The position numbers and the translations under genes are program-made. 64,000 nt of DNA, from the NCBI GenBank assembly GCA_964560425.1, contig CAZLLE010000054.1, forward strand, positions 9,086-73,085, read 5' to 3'. How positions within the stretch are numbered: the stretch's first letter is position 1; every line of letters starts with the position of its first letter. Source of the DNA: CAZLLE01 sp964560425. Its GTDB lineage: Bacteria; Campylobacterota; Campylobacteria; Campylobacterales; QNZT01. This document shows positions 8,292 to 17,748 of this stretch, in pieces. The notes under the pieces were generated by a model. It did not search any database. It was given only the letters and a program-made list of their open reading frames with translations, and was not told where the DNA came from.

Positions 8292-8918
8292 ATGAAAAAA
8301 ATTTTAATGGCAATAATAGCAATTACTTCAATCATGTATGCTGAAATCACTCTTCCTAAGAGTGGCTGTGTTTTATCGCAGGAGGGTGTAGTTAGTGTGG
8401 GCTGGAAAGCTTATAAAACTCCTGCCAAAATAGGTGTTGGTGGGGTTTTTAATGATGTGTCTTATACTCCAATTGCTCCAAAAGGTAAAAATTTCAAAGA
8501 GATACTTGTAGGCTCATCGGTTGTTATCAATACAAATAGTGTTAATTCCAAAAATGAAGCTCGTGATCTAAAATTAGTCAACTCATTTTTTAAGATTATG
8601 AGTGATGAAAAAATCAAAGCAAAAATTCTTGATATTAAAGCTAATAAGAGAGAAAAAGGTAAGCCTAGAACAGGAGTAATTAGTATGGAAATTACTATGA
8701 ACTCTATAACAAAAGAGGTTCCTATGAACTATAGTTACGAAAATGGAAAGTTAAAAGCAGAGGGTTTTATAGATATCTTTGATTTTCAAGCTTCAAAGGC
8801 TCTGAGTGCTATTAATAAGGCTTGTTTTGATCTTCATAAGGGTAAAACTTGGAGTGATGTTTTAATTAGTTTTGAGATGAATATCAAAGCTGATCTTTGT
8901 AGCTCAAAGGTAAAGTAA
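8292..8918 (+). CDS. YceI-like periplasmic protein
   Basis: A 208-residue exported protein with a signal peptide cleaved around residue 16 (SIMYA). The mature part has the layout of the YceI lipocalin-like family: GVVSVGWKAYKTPAKIGVGGVFNDVSY near the start and conserved strands ending in a segment on induced SFEM-type residues near the C-terminus. YceI proteins bind isoprenoid-type lipids in known structures; the ligand here is unknown. The start has AAGGGG 6 bases upstream and a TATAAT-like box in the 64-base divergent spacer shared with the cobalamin operon. The next gene begins immediately after its TAA. Confidence 0.7.
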   Translation: MKKILMAIIAITSIMYAEITLPKSGCVLSQEGVVSVGWKAYKTPAKIGVGGVFNDVSYTPIAPKGKNFKEILVGSSVVINTNSVNSKNEARDLKLVNSFFKIMSDEKIKAKILDIKANKREKGKPRTGVISMEITMNSITKEVPMNYSYENGKLKAEGFIDIFDFQASKALSAINKACFDLHKGKTWSDVLISFEMNIKADLCSSKVK

Positions 8919-9731
8919 CTGGGAGTTAAGACTAAACTTTCATTGGAGCTTATTAATAGTATTAGCTCCGATGATATAAAATTTACTACTTTAGAAGATA
9001 CCAAAGATGGAGTTTCGGATACAACCTATATTCTTACAGATAGTAATAATAAGAGATATATTTGTAAACTTTATGAGAGTGCTTCATTGGCAGAGGTTAA
9101 GAGAGAGAGGAGGCTTCTCTCTCTTTTGCATGGCTCCTTTTGTGTACCTTCTCCTATGTTTGAGCTGTGTAAATACAAAAATAGACCTTTGGCTTTTTAC
9201 TCTTTTATTGAGGGAAAATCACCTCAAAAACCAAACACCAATCAGATCAAAAAAATTGCCAAGTTTTTAGCTCGATTTCATACCATTTCCCCTAAAATAG
9301 GTCGCTCGTCAGAGGGGTTTTATACTCATAAGAGTATGAAAAAAATGTTACAAGATGCCCCTTTTGAATTTCAAAAAAGATATAAATTAATCAAAAATAT
9401 ACCTCTTTTTTGTGATGGTTTAATACATGGTGATCTATTTCCCGATAACTCTAAATTTATTGGAGATGAGCTTATTGGAGTATTTGATTTTATCGACTCT
9501 AGTGTTGGTGATTTTAGTTTTGATTTGGCTGTTGTTGCTAATAGTTGGTGTGAAAATGATATTAATACACTTTTAGACTCTTATAATAGTTTTGCTCCAA
9601 AAAGTGTATCAAAAAACTCTCTTTTAAATATGATGAAATTTGCTGCTCTATTTTATGCTTTGCAACGACTTCATAGTGGCACTAAAGATTATAGGGAGTA
9701 TTTAGCAAAGTTTGATTTTATAAATAATTAA
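8919..9731 (+). CDS. thrB: Homoserine kinase type II (ThrB2, APH-fold), probable CTG start
   Basis: A kinase of about 270 residues with the aminoglycoside phosphotransferase fold: LIHGDLFPDN (catalytic Asp) and VFDFIDSS (metal-binding Asp), followed by DLAVVANSWC, which is characteristic of type II homoserine kinase rather than of drug-resistance kinases. It would phosphorylate homoserine for threonine synthesis. A TTG at 8943 has no well-placed ribosome site. In frame upstream the codons from 8919 read (L/M)GVKTKLSLEL, matching the usual ThrB2 N-terminus, and AAAGG at 8906-8910 is 8 bases before the CTG at 8919, directly after the previous stop. Start assignment is inference. Confidence 0.72.
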   Translation: MGVKTKLSLELINSISSDDIKFTTLEDTKDGVSDTTYILTDSNNKRYICKLYESASLAEVKRERRLLSLLHGSFCVPSPMFELCKYKNRPLAFYSFIEGKSPQKPNTNQIKKIAKFLARFHTISPKIGRSSEGFYTHKSMKKMLQDAPFEFQKRYKLIKNIPLFCDGLIHGDLFPDNSKFIGDELIGVFDFIDSSVGDFSFDLAVVANSWCENDINTLLDSYNSFAPKSVSKNSLLNMMKFAALFYALQRLHSGTKDYREYLAKFDFINN

Positions 9732-9774
9732 TTTTATTTCTGTTTTTCCGATATATAGGATAAAAGGGGAAGAG

Positions 9775-11664
9775 ATGAATTTGACAATAAAACAGAAATT
9801 ATTAATATTAGCTCTTAATGTTGCTGTAGGATTTGGTGTTTTAATATTTATGATGTCTTCATATATTTGGGAGGTACATCATCTTGGTTTGGTTGAAACA
9901 AAAATTGAAACGCTAAAAGTAGATGTATTAGAACTTAGAAAACATGAAAAAGATTTTTTATTACGAAGAGATCTAAAGTATGTAGATAAATTTCAGAAAA
10001 AAATTGAATATATCAATAAGAAAGAGCAAGAACTTAGAGAAGAGTTGATAGATAGGGATATAGATTTATCAATTTTAGACAAATTTATTAAAATTATTGG
10101 CGAATATAATAACTCTTTTATACAGATGATTCAAAAACAGAAAATACTTGGGCTCAATCATAATGATGGTTTATATGGAAAATTAAGAGAGAGTGTACAC
10201 AAAATACAAAAACTAGCTAAAGAGAGTAAAAATGATACATTTTTAGCTGCTATATATAATCTAAGAAAGCATGAAAAAGATTTTATGTTGAGAAATGATC
10301 TTAAATATGTGGAGAAGTTTAAAAAAGTTATGGATGCTTTACTTGTTAAATATAATGGTAATCGTGATTTAAAAATTTATAAAGATGATTTTTTAAATTT
10401 TGTTCAGGGGAAAATGGAACTAGGATTAACTAAAGGTCTTGGTATTCGTGGAGACATGAGAAATACAGTTCATGAAACTCAGAAGATTCTTACCTCTATG
10501 AGTAGTTATATGGATCACTCTCTAGATAAAATTATAGAAGAGATTATTTTTTTGAGTCTTATAACGGGTTTATTAATCGTTGCTTTTATTATGGGATTTA
10601 TAATTTTTTTAAATAGAAATATAAACCTTAGAATACAAGAGTTTCAGTCTGGATTGCTTGGTTTTTTCTCTTTTTTAAATAGAGAATCTACAGATATAAA
10701 AAAATTAGATGACCACTTAAATGATGAATTAAGTACTATGGCATCTATTATAAATAAGAGTATTGAAAAAACAAAGGTCATGATAGAGGAAGATACTATC
10801 TTTATTGAAGATGTAAAAAGGGTAGTATCTTTGGTTGAAGATGGTGTGATGTATCAAAAAATAGAGAAGAGCTCATCTACTCAATCACTTCAAGAGTTAA
10901 AGATGGTATTTAATCAAATGTTGGATTCATTAGCTAATAATATTTGTAAAGATACAAACAAAATTCAAGATGCCCTAATTAAATTTCAAGATAGAGATTT
11001 TTCATATAGAATAGAAGACCCAGTAGGTAAAACAGCACAAGGTCTCAACTCTTTAGCTGAACTTATTAGTCAAATGATTAAAGTATCTAGTATGAGTAGC
11101 GAAGATCTATCTAATAAAGCAACAATTTTAAAATCAGGGATGAAAGATTTAAATAGTGCAACAACACAACAAGCTTCAAGTATTGAGCATACAGCTATTA
11201 ATATAAATAATATTAATGAGTCTATTTCAGAGGTATCAAATAGAACAAAAATAGTAGTAGATCAATCAAAAGATATCAAATCTGTTATAGGTATTATTAG
11301 TGATATTGCAGATCAGACAAATCTATTGGCTCTTAATGCAGCTATTGAAGCAGCAAGGGCAGGTGAACATGGAAGAGGTTTTGCTGTTGTTGCTGATGAA
11401 GTTAGGCAACTTGCAGAAAAGACACAAAAAAGTTTAGATGAGATTAATGCTAATGTAAATGTACTTGTTCAATCTATTGTTGATATTGGAGGTGCAATTG
11501 ATAAACAGGTAGATAATATCTCTGAAGTAAATATTGCAATTAAAGAGATAGATCAAGCTACTCAAAATAACTCATTGGTTACAGTAGAGATTGATGTAGC
11601 AGCAAAAGAGATTGAAGAGATGTCTCAAGCTATGTCTTCAGAAGCTAGTAGAAGTAGATTTTAA
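9775..11664 (+). CDS. Methyl-accepting chemotaxis protein with helical periplasmic sensor
   Basis: A 629-residue transmembrane chemoreceptor. Membrane segments at about 9-29 and 255-280 enclose an all-helical ligand-binding region of the HBM type. Within it the same 20-residue block (LRKHEKDFLLRRDLKYVDKF) occurs at 54-73 and 163-182 with few changes, matching the two stacked bundles of an HBM domain. The cytoplasmic signalling tip DQTNLLALNAAIEAARAGEH is canonical, so it should couple to CheA/CheW. A ribosome site AGGGGAAGAG precedes the ATG. The ligand is unknown. Monocistronic. Confidence 0.92.
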   Translation: MNLTIKQKLLILALNVAVGFGVLIFMMSSYIWEVHHLGLVETKIETLKVDVLELRKHEKDFLLRRDLKYVDKFQKKIEYINKKEQELREELIDRDIDLSILDKFIKIIGEYNNSFIQMIQKQKILGLNHNDGLYGKLRESVHKIQKLAKESKNDTFLAAIYNLRKHEKDFMLRNDLKYVEKFKKVMDALLVKYNGNRDLKIYKDDFLNFVQGKMELGLTKGLGIRGDMRNTVHETQKILTSMSSYMDHSLDKIIEEIIFLSLITGLLIVAFIMGFIIFLNRNINLRIQEFQSGLLGFFSFLNRESTDIKKLDDHLNDELSTMASIINKSIEKTKVMIEEDTIFIEDVKRVVSLVEDGVMYQKIEKSSSTQSLQELKMVFNQMLDSLANNICKDTNKIQDALIKFQDRDFSYRIEDPVGKTAQGLNSLAELISQMIKVSSMSSEDLSNKATILKSGMKDLNSATTQQASSIEHTAININNINESISEVSNRTKIVVDQSKDIKSVIGIISDIADQTNLLALNAAIEAARAGEHGRGFAVVADEVRQLAEKTQKSLDEINANVNVLVQSIVDIGGAIDKQVDNISEVNIAIKEIDQATQNNSLVTVEIDVAAKEIEEMSQAMSSEASRSRF

Positions 11665-11766
11665 TTTAACTATTTTAATCTATATGAAATATCCAAAAAA
11701 GATAATATAAATTTTAGTTAATTAAGATAATATTAAATTAAACAATTAATATGCAAGGAAAACTAT

Positions 11767-12264
11767 ATGAATAAAATTCTACTAATAATGGTTATGATTT
11801 TGCCATTGAGCCTATTTTCTGTAACTTCAGATAAACATGGAATTATTACAAAAAAGAGTAGTGTTGATGTGAAAACTACAATGGATAGACTTGAGATGAT
11901 TATTAAGCAAAAGGGTTTAACTCTTTTTGCTAGAATTAATCATAAAGAGAATGCAAAAAATGCAGGAGGAGCAAAGCTCAATGATGCTGAGGTAATTATA
12001 TTTGGAAATCCAAAAGTTGAATTGAGAATGTTGACTAGAGATCCTAAAGCAGGTCTTGATTTGCCATTTAAAATGAGTGCTTATAAAGCAAAAGATGGCA
12101 ATATTTATCTCTCTTATCGAGATCCAAGATTTTATGCAAAAATTTATGATCTCTATGGCTGTAAATCCAAAAATACAATGAGTATTTTATTGAATAAACT
12201 TAGTGATAAAGTAACTCTTCCACCAAAAGATTTTAAAGCCCTTTCCTCATCTAAAAAGCCATAG
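11767..12264 (+). CDS. Exported DUF302-family protein
   Basis: A 165-residue protein with an N-terminal signal peptide (to about residue 18, no lipobox) and one DUF302 domain: the early pattern SSVDVKTTMDRLEMIIKQKGLTLFARINHKENA and the later GNPKVELRMLTRDPKAGLDLPFKM are typical. The family has no assigned function. AAGGAAAAC precedes the ATG. It ends 3 bases before the convergent nth gene. Confidence 0.82.
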   Translation: MNKILLIMVMILPLSLFSVTSDKHGIITKKSSVDVKTTMDRLEMIIKQKGLTLFARINHKENAKNAGGAKLNDAEVIIFGNPKVELRMLTRDPKAGLDLPFKMSAYKAKDGNIYLSYRDPRFYAKIYDLYGCKSKNTMSILLNKLSDKVTLPPKDFKALSSSKKP

Positions 12265-12267
12265 AGA

Positions 12268-12912
12268 TTATGAGGGTTTAAAACCCTCTTTACTTTTACA
12301 ATATTGACTCAAAAAACACTCATCACATGATGGATTTTTTGATTTGCATATATATCTTCCAAAAAGCACCATGGCTTGATGGAGGATATGTAGGTTGTCT
12401 TTGAGCTTTTTTGTTAGCTCCTCCTCCGTTTTTATAGCACTCTTTTCAAAAGCTATCCCTAATCTATGAGAAACACGAAAAACATGAGTATCTACTGCCA
12501 TAAGATTTTTTCCACTATGTTCAATCATAACTACATGAGCTGTTTTCTGTCCTACTCCTGCTAGAGATATTAGATCTTTTTCATTTAGTGGTATTTGAGA
12601 ATTAAATTCACTTTTTACTTTTTGAGCCATTTTGATTAAATTTTTTGCTTTGTTATTAAAAAAAGAGCAACTTTGAATATAACTTTTTACATCATCTAAA
12701 GTGGCATCTGATAGAGAATCTATATTTGGATATTTACTAAAAAGGGCAGGTGTAATTATATTTACTCTTTTGTCTGTGCATTGAGCTGAGAGCATGACGG
12801 AGATTAAAAGCTCATAAATATTACGATATTCTAGCTCTGTTTTAGCATCTTTATAGTGTTCTATAAAGATGCTTTTTATCTCTTGTATCTCTTTTTTGGT
12901 TGCCCTTTTCAT
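12268..12912 (-). CDS. nth: Endonuclease III (DNA glycosylase/AP lyase)
   Basis: A 214-residue base-excision repair enzyme that removes oxidised pyrimidines and cleaves AP sites. The helix-hairpin-helix and active site are clear: LAGVGQKTA with catalytic Lys123, and VDTH with Asp141. The C-terminal [4Fe-4S] ligands Cys189, 196, 199 and 205 have the C-x6-C-x2-C-x5-C spacing. The start codon overlaps the stop of the upstream peptidase gene by 4 bases, so the two are cotranscribed. Confidence 0.95.
   Translation of the reverse strand: MKRATKKEIQEIKSIFIEHYKDAKTELEYRNIYELLISVMLSAQCTDKRVNIITPALFSKYPNIDSLSDATLDDVKSYIQSCSFFNNKAKNLIKMAQKVKSEFNSQIPLNEKDLISLAGVGQKTAHVVMIEHSGKNLMAVDTHVFRVSHRLGIAFEKSAIKTEEELTKKLKDNLHILHQAMVLFGRYICKSKNPSCDECFLSQYCKSKEGFKPS
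12272..12288. terminator. Hairpin at the convergent DUF302/nth junction
   Basis: GAGGGTTT and its complement AAACCCTC flank a single base. The stem falls within the last codons of nth and just downstream of the plus-strand gene, followed on the plus strand by T-rich sequence. Confidence 0.55.
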
Positions 12913-15494
12913 TTTGTTTTATATTCTATTGTTGAAGGAGGGCTATAGTTTGGAACATCATCATAAGTAAATACTGCATAATATTTATCTATTTTGGTAG
13001 AGCCATAATTATCATAAGTGTAGCTATCTTTTCCTGCATATATTTTGACACCATCATAAGGGTTTTTTGGTGGATTAAATCTGTTTCTTACAACATAAGA
13101 TCCTACAAAATTTTCATCTTCAGGATTACTCCATGATAATTTAATCATCCCTTTTTCTACTTTTAAATTAAGATCAGTTGCTCTATCTATAGGCTCTTTT
13201 CTTCTTTTAATATATTTGACCACAAGTTTAACCTCATTTTTATGACCTTTTTTATGAAAATTAACCAAAAGATTTTTGGAGTCTACTACAGAAGTTGCTT
13301 TTATGATAAATGAGGCGTTACTACTCTCTTCATGAATCTTCTCTAATGCTAATCTACTATAGTTGTCAAATATAAAGAAGTGTTTTGATCGTCTATTTAG
13401 ATCATCTTTGCTCACTTCATATCCTATAAACTCAATTCTATCTCTATTTTTAATCTGTTCATAAGATGCATGTTCAATATCTATAAACTCAATATTGTAT
13501 CGCATATCTTGTTTTGTTTTTGGTCTATTTTTATTTTGTATTTGAATATATGCTTCTGTAATAATAGTATTTTTTGGATCAGGAAGTTCACTCAAATCAA
13601 ACTCCATATATCCATAAGTTTTATCTCTATCTTTATCATATCCACATGCCAAAATATCTTCAGTAGTATTATCTTTGGAGATTAGAGCTAATTTAGCAGC
13701 CTTAATCTCTTGTGTTTGAGATGGCATAGTATATTTGATATCTAAATGTGGTCTATAGTGAATACCACCACCAAATGGACCATATCCCACATCAAACATC
13801 ATCATTTGAGAATCTCTACCAAGTGGTAATTTAGTTGGACCAGAGAGTCTAAAGAGAACTTTTTTGCTATTGATCTCTTTTTGTAAAATCTGTTTTTCAG
13901 CATCATTAAAATCCCAATTATGCCAAATACCTTGTGTTAATTTTTCAGATGGAATTGTCTCTCCTAAAGTTTGTATGATCTCTGCTTGATGAATTTGATC
14001 AAAATCTGTAATCTCAGGAACACTCTCTTGAGCTATAAATGAGATAGACCACTCTCCAAACTTCTCAATCTTTGCATTTACTCTGTTCATAGGATAAAGG
14101 GAAATTTTTGCCTCTTTGATAATTGCATCTTGTGGAATATTCTCCAATGAAAATGCCATCACTCCATAACTAATACCCTTGCTTTGATTGACACCCACAA
14201 AAAATGAGTTTTTACCAAAATGTTCTCTATTTTGCTCTTTTGAATTTTCTGCAACATAGCCAATCTCATTTGGAGTTGGAAATATAGTTCTTGCAAACTC
14301 ATCTCTTTCAAGAAGTGTTTTGACCTTTAGTTGCGGTGCAAATGGTGATTTGACATGATTAATACTATCAACAGCTCGAATATAATAAAAATACTCTTTA
14401 TGACTCTCTAATTCAATATCTGTATAAAATTTATTTCTTGTTTTAGTGATAAGAGTACCTTCATGACAAGCTTTTTTATGTTCACTTGTGCGATAAATTT
14501 CAAAATGGATATTGTGTCCCTCTCCATCGTGTTCCCAAATCAATTGAACACCTTTTGAACAAGTTTTGTCTATCTGAAATTTTGTAACTCTTTTTGGTGC
14601 AAATGGTGCATAATTTTTTGCTTCACCCAATGCATGTAAAAGTGCTGGAATATTTTCATGAATACTCTCTGTCATATTTTGCATATAATCTGGAATATTT
14701 CTAGTACCAACCTCTACAACTATAGCAATGATACCTTTTGAGTAGTAGTACTCTCTTCCGCTTCCACTAATCAACTTTGTAGGAGGTTTTCCTCTATGAA
14801 TACCATACTCTCGTCCTGTAACTTTTTTGATCTCATAATTCATATTTGCACAAAGTACATTTAGATCAGTTCCATCAATTTCTGCTTCATGGTTAAATTT
14901 GTGAGCTGGAAAAAATACATTTCCTTGAGAGTGATAATCAAGAGCTACTGTAATATTATCATGAGAGTCTACAAACTCTTTTATTGCTCTAGTCTCAGGC
15001 TCACTAAAAGGTTCAGGACCTCCATAAACATTTGAAGATGTATCCGTACTTTTTACATATCCTACGCTAAAGTTTCGATTTAGATCAACACCATAAGTTC
15101 CATTCTTGTTATTTCGTCTATTTTTTCTCCAAAATGAAAAATGAGTACGAGAATACTCAAACCCATCAGGATTCAAACATGGTACAATATAGAGTGTATT
15201 TTTGGTAAGTGTCTCAATAATTCTAGGATCACTCTCATAGTTGTTCAAAAGATGATCAATAAACTCTACCGCCAACTCATTACCAATCCACTCTCTAGCA
15301 TGAACTGTTCCTGTAAAAAGAAGAGCTGGTTTAAGATCAGCATTTTCAACATTTAGAGAGATTGTTGCCAATACGATATCTCTATTTTCCCAAGTTGTGC
15401 CAATATTTTTAATAGTTATAATATTTGGATATTTTTTTACACATGCTTTTAAAAAGTCAATAGTTTCCTGATATGATTTATATTGTTGTTTCAT
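12909..15494 (-). CDS. Large M14 zinc carboxypeptidase with C-terminal accessory domains
   Basis: An 861-residue protein whose first 300 residues form an M14 carboxypeptidase: zinc motif H65-A-R-E68, substrate-binding DLNRNF, the distal zinc His in ALDYHSQG, and the catalytic Glu in VVEVGT. Fibronectin-III-like segments follow (about 300-390 and near 780-860), with two regions resembling DNRLRE-type surface domains between them. No signal peptide is visible although such architectures are usually secreted. ATG at 15494. Cotranscribed with nth by a 4-base overlap. Substrate (peptidoglycan peptide or protein tail) is unknown. Confidence 0.85.
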   Translation of the reverse strand: MKQQYKSYQETIDFLKACVKKYPNIITIKNIGTTWENRDIVLATISLNVENADLKPALLFTGTVHAREWIGNELAVEFIDHLLNNYESDPRIIETLTKNTLYIVPCLNPDGFEYSRTHFSFWRKNRRNNKNGTYGVDLNRNFSVGYVKSTDTSSNVYGGPEPFSEPETRAIKEFVDSHDNITVALDYHSQGNVFFPAHKFNHEAEIDGTDLNVLCANMNYEIKKVTGREYGIHRGKPPTKLISGSGREYYYSKGIIAIVVEVGTRNIPDYMQNMTESIHENIPALLHALGEAKNYAPFAPKRVTKFQIDKTCSKGVQLIWEHDGEGHNIHFEIYRTSEHKKACHEGTLITKTRNKFYTDIELESHKEYFYYIRAVDSINHVKSPFAPQLKVKTLLERDEFARTIFPTPNEIGYVAENSKEQNREHFGKNSFFVGVNQSKGISYGVMAFSLENIPQDAIIKEAKISLYPMNRVNAKIEKFGEWSISFIAQESVPEITDFDQIHQAEIIQTLGETIPSEKLTQGIWHNWDFNDAEKQILQKEINSKKVLFRLSGPTKLPLGRDSQMMMFDVGYGPFGGGIHYRPHLDIKYTMPSQTQEIKAAKLALISKDNTTEDILACGYDKDRDKTYGYMEFDLSELPDPKNTIITEAYIQIQNKNRPKTKQDMRYNIEFIDIEHASYEQIKNRDRIEFIGYEVSKDDLNRRSKHFFIFDNYSRLALEKIHEESSNASFIIKATSVVDSKNLLVNFHKKGHKNEVKLVVKYIKRRKEPIDRATDLNLKVEKGMIKLSWSNPEDENFVGSYVVRNRFNPPKNPYDGVKIYAGKDSYTYDNYGSTKIDKYYAVFTYDDVPNYSPPSTIEYKTK

Positions 15495-15534
15495 GCTGTT
15501 CCTGTGATAAGTAATATATTTTTTAAGGTTAGGA

Positions 15535-16185
15535 TTATACCATAAATAATGTTGACATTTTAATTATTAGAGTTGATATATTTTCTGCCTCTTCTTGGCT
15601 ATGTGTTACATAAATGAGTGTAAAGCCCAATTTTTTTTGTAATTTTAAGATTTTATCTTGTAATTGCAAACTAAGTTCTCTATCTAAGCTTGATAAAGGT
15701 TCATCCATCAAAAGAATTTTAGGAGATAGTACCAATGCCCTAGCAAGTGCAACTCTTTGGCGTTGCCCACCTGAGAGTTGATCTATCTCTCTATTCTCAA
15801 AACCCTTCATATCTACAAGTTCAAGTATCTCTTTTACTCTATAGGCTCTCTCTTTTTTTGAAAAACCTTTTATCTTTAGTCCAAACTCAATATTCCCCTT
15901 GACACTCATGTGATTCCACAAAGCAAGATCTTGAAAAACCATAGAGATATCTCTTTTGTGAGGAGGAGTAATAATTTGACCATTTTGACTAACAATCTCA
16001 TTATCAATCAAAATAGTGCCTTTTGAGGGTGCAATAAGTCCCGCTATGAGATGAAGAAGCGTAGTTTTACCAGAGCCTGAAGCTCCTAATATAACCAACC
16101 TCTCTTTTGATTTTATATCAAGGTTTATATCTTTTAATATAGTTTTTTTCTTATAAAATAGTGAAACTTCTTCAAATTTAATCAT
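15535..16185 (-). CDS. ABC transporter ATPase, FbpC/thiamine-iron type
   Basis: A 216-residue nucleotide-binding subunit. Walker A GASGSGKTT (34-42), Q-loop Gln85, signature LSGGQRQRVALARAL (137-151), Walker B ILLMDE (157-162) and H-loop His195 are intact. It most resembles ATPases of ferric-iron importers, but it is short: it ends right after the H-loop region and lacks the regulatory TOBE domain of FbpC. Last gene of a six-gene operon with its permease and binding protein. Confidence 0.9.
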   Translation of the reverse strand: MIKFEEVSLFYKKKTILKDINLDIKSKERLVILGASGSGKTTLLHLIAGLIAPSKGTILIDNEIVSQNGQIITPPHKRDISMVFQDLALWNHMSVKGNIEFGLKIKGFSKKERAYRVKEILELVDMKGFENREIDQLSGGQRQRVALARALVLSPKILLMDEPLSSLDRELSLQLQDKILKLQKKLGFTLIYVTHSQEEAENISTLIIKMSTLFMV

Positions 16186-16209
16186 ATTATTTACCCCGTA
16201 AATTCCGTG

Positions 16210-17748
16210 TTATTTTTTGACATTGGTATTGTATAGTCCAAAAATCATTATAGGAAATAGTGTAGCAATAATCATGATTACACAAAGGGCAGAGACTATT
16301 TCTGGTTTGCCATTTGCCATTTGGGTGATTATATATATTGGTAGGGTGTCAGATCCTGGTGGGTAGAGTAGCATTATGATTGTGTTTTCACGGATGCAGA
16401 ATATAAAACCTATAATCCATGAGATGATTAGGATTTTTTTGGATATGGGTATTAGTATAAAGTATAAAATTTGATACCATTTAGCACCTACCATTTGTGC
16501 TGATTCACTCAATGAATGTGGTATTTGAGATAGTTTAGTTTGTATTATTTTTGTAGTGAGGGCGATATATTTTACTAGGTATCCAAATATAATAATTATG
16601 GGTGTAGTGTAGATAAAATTGGTGTATGTTGTATTGTAAAATAGTATTAGTGAAATTCCAATTACTGTTGAAGGGAGTGCAAAGAGAAATATAATTGATG
16701 AGTCCCATAATCTCCACCATTTAAAGAGTCTATTTTCAATTATATAGCCATTCAAAAATCCAAAAATCATCAAGAGTGTAGCTCCTATTGAAGCATATAT
16801 AAAGGTTCTCAAAAGTGGAGAGGATGCTTTGTTTAGGGCTATTAAAAAACTTTCTAAATCAAGGGATTTGATAAAAATAGTAGATAGTGGCATTATTACA
16901 ATAATTATTGCAAAAAGAGAGACCAAAAAGAGTGTTCTATTTTGATATTTATTTAGTGATATATATTTTATCTCATGATAAGAGTTAAATCTAAAGATAT
17001 TTTTTTTAATAAAAAACTGCTCTATTAGAAGTATTAAAAAGGCGATTAAAACTAGAGGCATGGCAGCTACTGTAGCCATTTTAAAATCATAAAAAGCACT
17101 AAATTGAACAAAACTCTCTAAAGATATAAGATCATATCTCAAAAAATTAGCCACACTTACCTCTCCAAAACTAAGAATAAAAACTAACATGAAAGATAGA
17201 ATGATAGCAGGAGATATCAGAGGAATAGTAATATTTTTTAAAACTCCTCTCCAGCTTGTGACTAATCTTCCTGCATCTTCTAGTGATGGATTTACTTGTG
17301 ATAAAAAAAAGATAGTTAGAAGTATGGGAATAGGTAGATAGATACTAAATAGTACAAAAGATACTCCCCAAAATCCAAACAACAATTCACCCAAAAATCC
17401 ATCTCTACCCAAAAGTTGAAACCATCCAAAAGCTAAAATATAGGGAGGAATAAGTAGAGGAATAACCAATATAGATATAAAAAATTTTTTAAAATAGATC
17501 TCAGTTTTACCCAAGATAATACCTAATATTACTCCAAAAAATGTTGCAAAAGATGCCACTAAAGAGGAGACTATAAAACTATTTTTAAAACTTGTAATTA
17601 AATTAGATGTTTGAAAAAATTTTTCATAGGAGGAGATGGTAAATCCATCTTCTCCTATAAAAGTATCAAAAATCATAGATAAAACAGGTACTAATCCGAT
17701 GATAAAGATAAATAGGAGACTAATTAAAAAAAATGCCTTTCTACTCAC
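16210..17748 (-). CDS. ABC transporter permease, FbpB-like (two fused domains)
   Basis: A 512-residue membrane protein with about twelve hydrophobic segments in two halves, each with an EAA-type cytoplasmic loop (EDAGRLVTSWRGV in the first, ESAQMVGAKWYQI in the second), as in iron(III)/thiamine-type permeases. It would form the channel for the substrate delivered by the adjacent lipoprotein. The GTG start at 17748 directly abuts the TAG of the binding-protein gene, suggesting translational coupling. Confidence 0.9.
   Translation of the reverse strand: MSRKAFFLISLLFIFIIGLVPVLSMIFDTFIGEDGFTISSYEKFFQTSNLITSFKNSFIVSSLVASFATFFGVILGIILGKTEIYFKKFFISILVIPLLIPPYILAFGWFQLLGRDGFLGELLFGFWGVSFVLFSIYLPIPILLTIFFLSQVNPSLEDAGRLVTSWRGVLKNITIPLISPAIILSFMLVFILSFGEVSVANFLRYDLISLESFVQFSAFYDFKMATVAAMPLVLIAFLILLIEQFFIKKNIFRFNSYHEIKYISLNKYQNRTLFLVSLFAIIIVIMPLSTIFIKSLDLESFLIALNKASSPLLRTFIYASIGATLLMIFGFLNGYIIENRLFKWWRLWDSSIIFLFALPSTVIGISLILFYNTTYTNFIYTTPIIIIFGYLVKYIALTTKIIQTKLSQIPHSLSESAQMVGAKWYQILYFILIPISKKILIISWIIGFIFCIRENTIIMLLYPPGSDTLPIYIITQMANGKPEIVSALCVIMIIATLFPIMIFGLYNTNVKK

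Noticed and set aside
8943..9731. Aminoglycoside-resistance phosphotransferase
   Set aside because: The DLAVVANSWC segment and N-terminus match type II homoserine kinase better.
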